From: Okapia johnstoni
Lineage: Eukaryota; Chordata; Mammalia; Artiodactyla; Giraffidae
NCBI GenBank assembly: GCA_024291935.2
Contig: CM044307.1
Location: forward strand, 97,593,461 to 97,657,460
Reading direction: 5' to 3'
DNA length: 64,000 nucleotides
The number at the start of each line of letters is the position of its first letter. The stretch's first letter is position 1. The position numbers were made by a program, and so were the translations under genes. Below, in pieces: positions 56,881 to 64,000 of the stretch. A model generated the notes under the pieces. It was not told the origin of the DNA. It saw only the letters and a program-made list of their open reading frames with translations, and made no database searches.

Positions 56881-57449
56881 TCACAAATAAACTGGCCTGT
56901 AGATGGTGACTCACTGTAGGCAGGTAGACGTTTGAGTTTTGTGTCTTGGGTCAGTACAGCATAGTCCGAAAAGATGTTAACTATCCAGCATCCATTTTCA
57001 TCTTTTACTCAACCATTTAATGTGCAAACATACTTTTGAGGTCTTCACTATCTTCAGTCAACTCCCAGGTGTCCTTCTCATTTGTTTGTCTTTAAAATTT
57101 GTTTGCTTAGTTTTCAAAATCTTACACCTACAATTGGAAAGCAGGATGAGCATGGAAGACCAGAGTGTTACAGAAACAATAATAACTGCAGACTGAAAGC
57201 ACTGATTTTAGAATGTCTCCGGATGATAGTTTATATCTGTATTTGCATCAACAAAGTCCACCTTTTTTTTGTGGGGGAGAGGTTGAGTTTTGCCAAGTTT
57301 TTCATCTTGAGCGTGTTCGGTAATGATTTGATTGACTATAGTAAGTGGAGGTGGAAGATGCTAAAAGGCCTTCTTTCCCACATGCTTGCAAGTACCCAGT
57401 GGATAAATGTATAGGTTGTGTTCTGCTCAAGGGCATCAGGCCCGGCAGG
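56881..57449. other. Unassigned stretch
   Basis: A 110-residue frame at 57082-57414 has no recognisable domain. Confidence 0.35.
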
Positions 57450-57457
57450 TTGCAAAT

Positions 57458-57655
57458 GAAAGTGGAAGTGAAAGTTGCCAGTCACATCTGACTCTTTGAG
57501 ACCCATGGACTATACAGTCCATGGAATTCTCTAGGCCAGAGTACTGGACTGGGTAGCCTTTCCCTACTCCAGGGGATCTTCCCAACCCAGGGATTGAACC
57601 CAGGTCTCCCGCATTGCAGGCGGATTCTTTACCAGCTGAGCCACCAGGGGAGCCC
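57458..57655 (-). mobile_element. Bov-tA SINE
   Basis: Perfect 8-bp duplication TTGCAAAT at 57450-57457 and 57656-57663. Carries the near-palindrome CCATGGACTATACAGTCC, as does the copy in Tigger1. Confidence 0.93.
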
Positions 57656-57937
57656 TTGCAAATAGAGGCCGACACCATATCTGTGCTCTTGTCATCAAGC
57701 TCTATGCCCTGGAGGGACTGCAGCAGCTGAGAGAAGAGACACCCAAGTTTCTCCAAGTTTCAGTATTAGGTTTCATTTTAGTATCGTCCTGATTCTGCAG
57801 ACTCCTGTGTAAGAGTGAATACTTCCAGAACCAGATTGCCACAGACAAAACATTGAAGAAACCAAGAAACATACTGAATCACAATATGTATCCCCCTGCA
57901 AACCTAATCCTCAAACATGTCTCATTTTATATTCACT

Positions 57938-58065
57938 CTTTTTTTAAAAATTTTTTTGGCCACACCATGTGGCATGCAGAGTCTTAGTTCCCCTACCAGG
58001 GATAGAACCCATACCCCCTGCATTAGGAACATGGAGTCTTAACCACTGGACTGCCAAAAAAGCCC
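57938..58065 (-). mobile_element. tRNA-derived SINE
   Basis: TTTTTTTGGCCACACCATGTG, B-box region GGGATAGAACCC, head GACTGCCAAAAAAGCCC. CATTTTATATTCA before and CATTTTCATATTCA after are a duplication with one extra base. Confidence 0.85.
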
Positions 58066-58084
58066 ATTTTCATATTCATTATTT

Positions 58085-58370
58085 ATTGGTTTAAATTAAA
58101 TATCAAAGAGTTCATACAAGGCAGTAACCACATTTGTATAATGAGGAAAGATCTTTCAGTCAAAAATCAGGTCTTAATTATGGAAATCATACGAGTAAAA
58201 CATTATTAATGTAATGAGTGTGGGGAAACCTTTGATTCTGGTTCATATTTTATGTGACACCAAAGAAATCATGCTGAAAAGAAGAGAGAAGAAATGCTCT
58301 AGATGTAGTCAGTCCTTCAGCTGCTGGTCAAATATCTTGCATCACCAGAGAACCCATATCCAATTAATTA
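58085..58370 (+). pseudogene. Remnant of a C2H2 zinc-finger array
   Basis: C2H2 zinc-finger proteins bind DNA in the nucleus, often as KRAB repressors. Here the plus strand holds the end of one finger (QRVHT at about 58102), then a finger with NEERSFSQKSGLNY, then CNECGETFDSGSYFM (58210 on) followed by a stop and HQRNH, then after a frameshift KCSRCSQSFSCWSNILHHQR and TH. Linkers are eroded and stops are present. About three fingers survive with no introns, zinc ligands partly kept. It is a dead fragment; the parent gene cannot be named. Confidence 0.72.
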
Positions 58371-58579
58371 TGTAGGTATGCAATAAATATGGAAATATGA
58401 GGATCTAGTGGAATGAGAGATTGCCCATTTGGATTCAAGATATTTTAGGAGATTTTTAGGTTAGGAAAAATAAGCCTAATGCTTTTCTAATTGCATTTTG
58501 ATTTTACCCAGCAACATACCACTCAGCGGTGACTGGTTGAAACCCTGAAGATTTTGTTTTTCCTAATGCCTGTTGCCCT

Positions 58580-58770
58580 AAAGCATAAACCTTTGCCTTT
58601 TCTTATGTTGCTTTCTTTGGCTGGAAATCTTTCCCCATCTCTACAACCTAAAACCTCAATTGTCAATTCCTTTATCCAGCTGTCTTTGACTTTTTTAAGA
58701 TGAGTTGTTCAGTGTCTCTAATCCTACTTTCACACTTTATTCATGAGTATACTTTAGCTCTTGGCAATGT
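58580..58770 (+). mobile_element. L2 LINE 3' UTR
   Basis: AACCTTTGCCTTTTCTTATG, TTTGGCTGGAAATCTTTCCC and CTTTATCCAGCTGTCTTTGAC in sense L2 order. Confidence 0.6.
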
Positions 58771-59680
58771 AAAAATTAACAAACAGAAATCTCAATTACA
58801 GTAGATTTCAGAGAGCAGAAGAGGGTGCTCCCATCACCTATATTGACAGCAGAGCCCAACAGGAGAAGAAAGACTTCCTCTTCTTGCCTGGCAAGAGATC
58901 AGCCAATGAGAAATGGTCACAACTCAGTCAAGCAAAAGCCACTACACTTCAAAGTGTAAATTCCTCCAGTGCACTGTTTCCTGTAGGCCACCCAACTTCT
59001 TTTTCCCGTTTACGAAGGAGTCCTCCTCTCTGTACTATAGGGGATTTGCATATGGCTCACCACGACTGCAGATGCCAAAATTGCAATTGTTTGTTGATCC
59101 TGAAAAAACTCATTTTTGCTGGAGAAATAAGTGGCAGTCTATTTTGTTTTAGATCAAAGCACTGTAACAGTTTGTTTATGACTTGCTACCTATGAGATTA
59201 TGAATTTTCATTGTTGTTGGATGAATGGATGCTTTGGCAGTGCTAAGAGAAAATATTTTCATGTAGTTTGATGTTTTCAGAAATATTGGTAGCTAAAATA
59301 AAAATTAAAAGAGTAAATTAGTATCTTTTCAGTTGTGCTCATACTACATGAAAACACTGTAGAGAAAAATATTAGTGTGGGGAGGGGCAGTCTTGTAGGG
59401 CTGAGCTCTTAACCTGTGAATGATGCCATCTCCAGGTATACAGTGTCAGAACTGAGCTGAATTATAGGACACCAGGCTGATGTTTGAGAATTTCTTGGCG
59501 GTGCTGCGAATAACCCAAGCATTGGAATGTGAGGCGGAATCCTTTGTGAAAATCAAAGTTACAACATGTGTTACAACAGGGAAATGTTTGGAACTTAGAG
59601 AAGATAAAGGGACATTGTTGAAAACTGAAGCAAAATCTAATGAGATTTTATAAGGATATCATCATTAGGACTTAGCACCT
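58771..59680. other. Unassigned stretch
   Basis: Overlapping frames at 58884-59195 lack a known domain. No repeat named. Confidence 0.35.
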
Positions 59681-59693
59681 AATATTCTTCATT

Positions 59694-60050
59694 TTGAACT
59701 GTAGTGTTGGAAAAGACTCTTGAGAGTCCTTTGGACTGCAAGGAGATCAAACCAGTCAATCCTAAAGATAATCAACCCTGAATACTCATTGGAAGGATTG
59801 ATGATGAAGCTGAAACTCCAATACTTTGGCCACCTGATGCAAAGAACTGACTTCTTGGAAAAGACCCTGATGCTGGGAAAGATTGAAGGCAGGAGAAGGG
59901 GACGACAGAGGATGAGATGGTTGGATGGCATCACTGACTTGATAGACATGAGTTTAAGCAAGCTCTGGAAGTTGGTGATGAATAGGGAAGCCTGGCATGC
60001 TGCAGTCCATGGGGTTGCAAACAGCTGGACACAGCTGAGCGACTGAACTG
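59694..60050 (+). mobile_element. BovB LINE 3' end
   Basis: Encodes [14 protein letters not shown] and [20 protein letters not shown] in one frame to the terminus. Perfect 13-bp duplication AATATTCTTCATT at 59681-59693 and 60051-60063. Confidence 0.95.
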
Positions 60051-60168
60051 AATATTCTTCATTAATATGTAACTTGTCATACTGAAAATGGCATTATTGT
60101 ATATTTGCCCACATTAGGGTACAAAATTTTAGGGATCAATAAGTTAGATTAACTTAACAAGATTTATG

Positions 60169-60367
60169 GGCTTCCCTGGTGGCTCAGACGGTAAAGAATC
60201 CACCTGCAATGCAAGAGACTGGGGTTTGATCCTTGAGTTGGGAAGATCCTCTGGAGAAGGGAACGGCTACCCACTCCAGTATTCTTGACTGGAGAACTCC
60301 ATGAACAGAGGAGCCTGGCGGGCTACAGCCATGGGGTCGCAAAGAGTCAGGCATGACTGAGTGATTA
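60169..60367 (+). mobile_element. Bov-tA SINE
   Basis: GGGCTTCCCTGGTGGCTCAG head, diverged B box GGTTTGATCC, complete tail. Confidence 0.92.
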
Positions 60368-60370
60368 ACA

Positions 60371-60779
60371 CTTGCAACAAAATTCTAAATGTTTTATCAA
60401 TTAAAGTTTAAAGGCGTCTTTACGACATGAAAGCTTTACAACTTTCTGTAAGATGTAATGCACTATTAAAGTACTAAAAAAGAAAGCAATGGGAAAAGAC
60501 ATGGACAACATCATCAAAGAACAATTTATTTTAAAAGCTTGAAGAAATAAACGTAGCTGTTCTCTGTAAGCAAACTGAATGTGAAGGGAAAGTCACGTAG
60601 TCTATTTGACCTAGATTTAACTTTTACATGAGAAAGAAAGCACAGTCATCCTCAAACTAAACTTCTAGTTTCCTTCTGAGAATAAGTTGAGAGAAATCAT
60701 GTCGTCGATAAGACCAATTGTGACAAGCAGGCTGGCTGGGGATTTAGCTAGACAACATTTCTCAGTCTCTTTTGCACTT
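60371..60779. other. Unassigned stretch
   Basis: No recognised feature. Confidence 0.35.
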
Positions 60780-61085
60780 AGATGTAGCTGGGTGACTGAG
60801 TTCTAGCCGGTAACTGAGTTGAGGTGAGGTATACCTCCAGGACTGGTCCATAAGACCTTCTCACTTTCTTTTCCCTTCTTCTGGTTTGATGGAGGTGAAC
60901 ACAGCAGCCTTGAGTTGAAGATGAAGGAGCCAGAGGATGCGCTAGCAATTAGAGGAGAGCCATCTGTCATCAGGAACACTTATTCTGGACTTCCATATGT
61001 GAGAAATAAATGTCCACTGTGTTTGAGCTATTGTACATTTTGAGGTTTGTTATGGCAGCTAGTGTTACCTTAGCCAATATAACAG
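60780..61085 (+). repeat. Old LTR-like repeat (ERVL-MaLR-like)
   Basis: The 3' part ATGTGAGAAATAAATGTCC, GTTTGAGCTATTGTAC and GGTTTGTTATGGCAGC resembles MLT1-related LTR ends with polyadenylation signal AATAAA. Family not certain. Confidence 0.5.
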
Positions 61086-61244
61086 GGGTCTGTAAATTAT
61101 TTCTTAGTGATGTTGGCACACTTAAAACTAGGTTAACCTAATGCCTCCCCCACAAAAACCACTGGCATATCCTGCCTTTATGTTGCCCTTCAATACAATC
61201 CATCCCCAATATTGATATAGGTCTCTGGTAAGAGTGTAACTGAA

Positions 61245-61740
61245 TAGGATATGTAATACCATGAGCCCTTACACTTCAATTCCTTATCTATTAAATGAGG
61301 ATCATAACCCCTACCTTGTGGGCTTCCCAGGTGGCACAGTTGGTAAGGAATCCGCCTGCCAAAGCAGGAGACACAGGAGACACGGGTTCGATCCCTGGGT
61401 CAGGAAGATCCTCTGGCGTAGGAAATGGCAACCCACCCCAGTATTCTTGCCTAGAAAATCCCATGGACAGAGGAGCCTGGTGGGCTACAGTCCATGGGGT
61501 CGCAAAGAATTGGACGTGACTGAGTGCACGCATGCATGCACAACTCAACGGGGCGCTGTCCTAGGCAGAGTAAACATTCCATTGGGGACAGGTGCGTTCA
61601 GACACCAGAAAGTTGATCTCTTCTAGAATCAAGATGGTTCACCAGACATAACCCTTCCCTCAGAGACTGCTGTGAAGATTAAGAGGTGGTATATGAAAAT
61701 CTCTCAGCAGTGTTTAACACTTGACGTTGGCTCTTATTAA
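61245..61740 (+). mobile_element. MIR SINE split by Bov-tA
   Basis: TTCCTTATCTATTAAATGAGG before the Bov-tA and GCTGTGAAGATTAAGAGG, TCTCAGCAGTGTTTAACAC after it follow MIR order. About 100 bases after the Bov-tA are not explained by MIR. Confidence 0.55.
61319..61530 (+). mobile_element. Bov-tA SINE
   Basis: GGGCTTCCCAGGTGGCACAG head, B box GGTTCGATCCC intact, tail ending in ACGCATGCATGCAC. Confidence 0.93.
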
Positions 61741-62046
61741 GATCCTGTGCAGGAAAATGTTTTTGTACTTGTGTGTTTTCCCCCTTTTCTTTTTGTATTT
61801 CTCCTTTTGGATTCTTGTCTTCTTAGATTCCACACTAGAGTCTCTGTGAATTATCGCTCGTGGAACTCCATGTGTTAGGGCCAAACACTGGGTGTGTGTG
61901 AGTCCATCCTCTCCTGCTGGTCCAAGAGACAGCTCCCAAGCTCTCTAGGCCTTCCTCCGATCCTGGCAAAAGGAATGGTCTCGATTCAGCTGAAGCACCA
62001 AGTTCCACTGGTGCTTAGATCCACAGCTCCAGAAATGAATATGGAA
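61741..62046. other. Unassigned stretch
   Basis: No recognised feature. Confidence 0.35.
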
Positions 62047-62200
62047 TGATTTGGGGCTCAATCCCTGCGTCAGGGAGATCCCCGGAGAAGGGAATAGCAA
62101 CCTGTTCCAGTGTTGCTGCCTAGAGAATTCCATGGACAGAGGAGCCTGGCGGGCTGTAGTCCATGGGGTTGCAAAGAGTCAGAAGCAATTGATTGACGAA
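62047..62200 (+). mobile_element. Bov-tA SINE, head truncated
   Basis: Starts within the B-box region (GGGGCTCAATCCC) and keeps the whole BovB-derived tail. Confidence 0.88.
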
Positions 62201-62735
62201 CACTTTCACTTGCAACCTAGTGGTGGTTACTACGACTTTGGTAAGTAGCTGGTATAGGATACCAGATTTTGGATGTCTTGCTGTCTCTACCTGGAGACTA
62301 CCATTCATAAATATCCAATTTCATCCTCAGTGACCTCAACCTCGAGGAGTTAGGCTAATATGTTATTTTAGTTTAAAAAAAATAGCTACTACCAACTGAA
62401 TATTAGCTGTGAGCCACGTACTGCTATAACAATTTTGAGATTTTCTTTATTGCTTGAGTTAAACGGAAGTGTTTCCCAGTGTTCTTGGTCTACATCACTG
62501 CTATTGATCCAGGTGTTTAGGTCAAAATCCTGAAGGCATCCTAGATTTCTTACTTTTATTATACCTTATATCCATGAGCAAATCTTATAAGCTCTACTTA
62601 CAAAATATACAATTTCACGATTTCTTACTTTCTCGTGTTCATCACTTCCGTCTAAGGCTGTGTATATATCCCTTACCTAAGCTACTGCTATAACCTTTAA
62701 CAATGCGTCTTCTATTTGCCCCCTAGAGTGTATGT

Positions 62736-63024
62736 TTAAAAATTTGTTTATTTTTGGATGCACTGGGCTGTCGTTGCTGGGCACGGGCTCTCTCTAGTTG
62801 TGGCAAGCGAGGGTTGCTCTCACTTGTTCTGCACGGGCTCCCCACTGCAGTGGCTTCTGTTGTCACAGGGCACAGGCTCTAGGCATGAGGGCTCAGTCGT
62901 CGCAGCAACACAGGTGGGCTTAGGTGCTCAGTGGCATGTGAAATCTTCCCAGACCAGGGACAGAACCCATGTCCCCTGCATTGGCAGAGGGATTCCTATT
63001 CACTGTCCCACCAAGGAAGTCCCC
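62736..63024 (-). mobile_element. tRNA-Glu-derived SINE (CHR type)
   Basis: Antisense A-rich end (AAATTTGTTTATTTTTGG), GGCACGGGCTCTCTCTAG body, head GTCCCACCAAGGAAGTCCC at right. Confidence 0.9.
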
Positions 63025-63094
63025 CAGTCTCTTTCGAATTAAATAATGAGAGTCTGTTTCCTGTGACTGGAACATTTCTCTGTGTGTGTGTACG

Positions 63095-63270
63095 CTCAGT
63101 AGTGACTGACTCTTTGCCACCCTGTGAACCGTAGCCCGCCAGGCTCCCCTGTCCATGGGATTCTCCAGGCAGGAATACTGGAGTGGGTTGCGGTGCCCCC
63201 TCCCCCGTGCCTCTTATGTCTCCTGCATTGGCAGGCAGGTTCTTCACCACCGTGCCACCTGGGAGCCTGA
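63095..63270 (-). mobile_element. Bov-tA SINE with TG tail
   Basis: TGTGTGTGTGTACGCTCAG at left, BovB-derived tail, then a shortened middle (about 40 bases lost near 63200) and head CCGTGCCACCTGGGAGCC. Confidence 0.88.
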
Positions 63271-63849
63271 TACACTTCTAGTCACACTTCATATCAACCT
63301 TAACAAGGTCCTTATAAAATTTCACAAAGTCCTTAACAAGGCCCGCAAGCCCGGGATGACCTGAGCGGGAGCGACCTTCGCTGACTCTTCTGAGGCCACA
63401 CACACTTGTGCACTGCTTGTTCACACTTGTGCACACTCGTTCGCTCTTCCTCGAGCTCACTGAGCTTGCCCCTACTTACGGCTTTTGTATCTGCTGTTCT
63501 TATTCCCCTAGACCTGGGGCATGGCTCATTCACTTTTATCCGTGTCCCTGCTCCAATACTACTTCTTCTGCGAGGTCTTCTCTGACTACCTACCTAAAAC
63601 AGTACCCTCTGTCATTTTGATTCCTTTATTTTCCTTTATCCTTCTTCATTATACTTAATATCTATCATTTCAATATATATTTGGTTAAAGTGCGTCATTG
63701 CAAAATAAACTCTGTTTTATTAATTCTCTATCCTCAGTCTGACAAGTCTCAGCACATAGCAGGTGCTTCATATGTACTTTTTCAATGGATCCCCATTTGA
63801 AATACAATTTCATATACAATTTGAAACCTTATTGTATCTCTCTGGGAGT

Positions 63850-63960
63850 CGCTCTAGCCTGGTGGAATGATTCCAGCTCTGTCATCAGACAAATCTGGGC
63901 TCAAATACTGAACTTACCTTTTACTGCTCAGTCTGATTCCTTATCCATAAAATCAAAACA
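63850..63960 (+). mobile_element. MIR SINE
   Basis: TCAGACAAATCTGGGCTC, TACCTTTTACTGCTCAGTC and TTCCTTATCCATAAAATC in MIR order; may continue beyond the window edge. Confidence 0.65.
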
Positions 63961-64000
63961 AAAAAACAAAATCTTCCTTGCCAAAGTTAGTGACCGTTGG

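Larger units (their letters stand above)
62480..63790 (+). mobile_element. L2 LINE 3' region, split by two SINEs
   Basis: ATCCTGAAGGCATCCTAG, GAGCAAATCTTATAAGCTC, GCTACTGCTATAACC before the first SINE, AACAAGGCCCGCAAG, CTGCGAGGTCTTCTCTGAC, CACATAGCAGGTGCTTCA after the second, all in sense L2 order to the 3' end. Confidence 0.72.

Overview
This window is nuclear DNA from a ruminant, most likely cattle or a close bovid. The evidence is the repeat content. There are at least nine fragments of the RTE-class LINE BovB and about 23 Bov-tA SINEs (a tRNA-Glu-like head joined to a BovB-derived tail). There are also three dimeric BOV-A2 SINEs, about 13 other tRNA-derived artiodactyl SINEs, and 3' ends of bovine L1. 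Older mammalian repeats lie beneath them: MIR, L2, old L1, MER20, MER5A, Tigger1 and ERVL-MaLR LTRs. I see no intact protein-coding gene, exon set, rRNA, tRNA gene, CRISPR array or prokaryotic feature. Most long reading frames are shadows of BovB, L1 or SINE sequence.

Layout. 1-2.2 kb: BovB (minus), a 449-bp solo LTR with a 4-bp target duplication, and an MLT1-type LTR. 3.5-4.4 kb: a processed pseudogene of a 14-3-3 protein, closest to theta (YWHAQ). 9.0-11.6 kb: one long minus-strand L2 copy split by a BovB end and four SINEs, with a G-rich tract. 12-24 kb: scattered SINEs, MIR, two MER20 copies, BovB and sizeable unassigned stretches. 24.1-25.3 kb: an L1 whose 5' piece is inverted, invaded by a Bov-tA and a BovB, both with target duplications. 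28.2-31.5 kb: two BovB reverse transcriptase fragments. 33.9-36.4 kb: two old L1 pieces, one joining 5' UTR directly to ORF2. 36.4-37.1 kb: a diverged tandem duplication of about 340 bp that I could not assign. About 39.6-39.9 kb: a small CpG-rich patch. 48.0-51.4 kb: a nested stack in which an MLT1-type LTR contains an ERVL-type LTR, which contains Tigger1, which contains an L1 end and a Bov-tA. 58.1-58.4 kb: remains of a C2H2 zinc-finger array. 62.5-63.8 kb: a sense L2 copy split by two SINEs.

The genes do not work together as a pathway. The window reads as intergenic or intronic DNA shaped by retrotransposition. I found no convincing undescribed biological system. The most useful observations are structural: the nested stack, the twin-primed L1, a SINE insertion coupled to loss of part of Tigger1, a SINE copy ending just after its tRNA head, the unassigned tandem duplication, a 46-bp dispersed duplication, and two gene relics. 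Repeat family names come from recall of consensus sequences, not from a database search. Edges without a stated target duplication are approximate, often by 10-30 bases.
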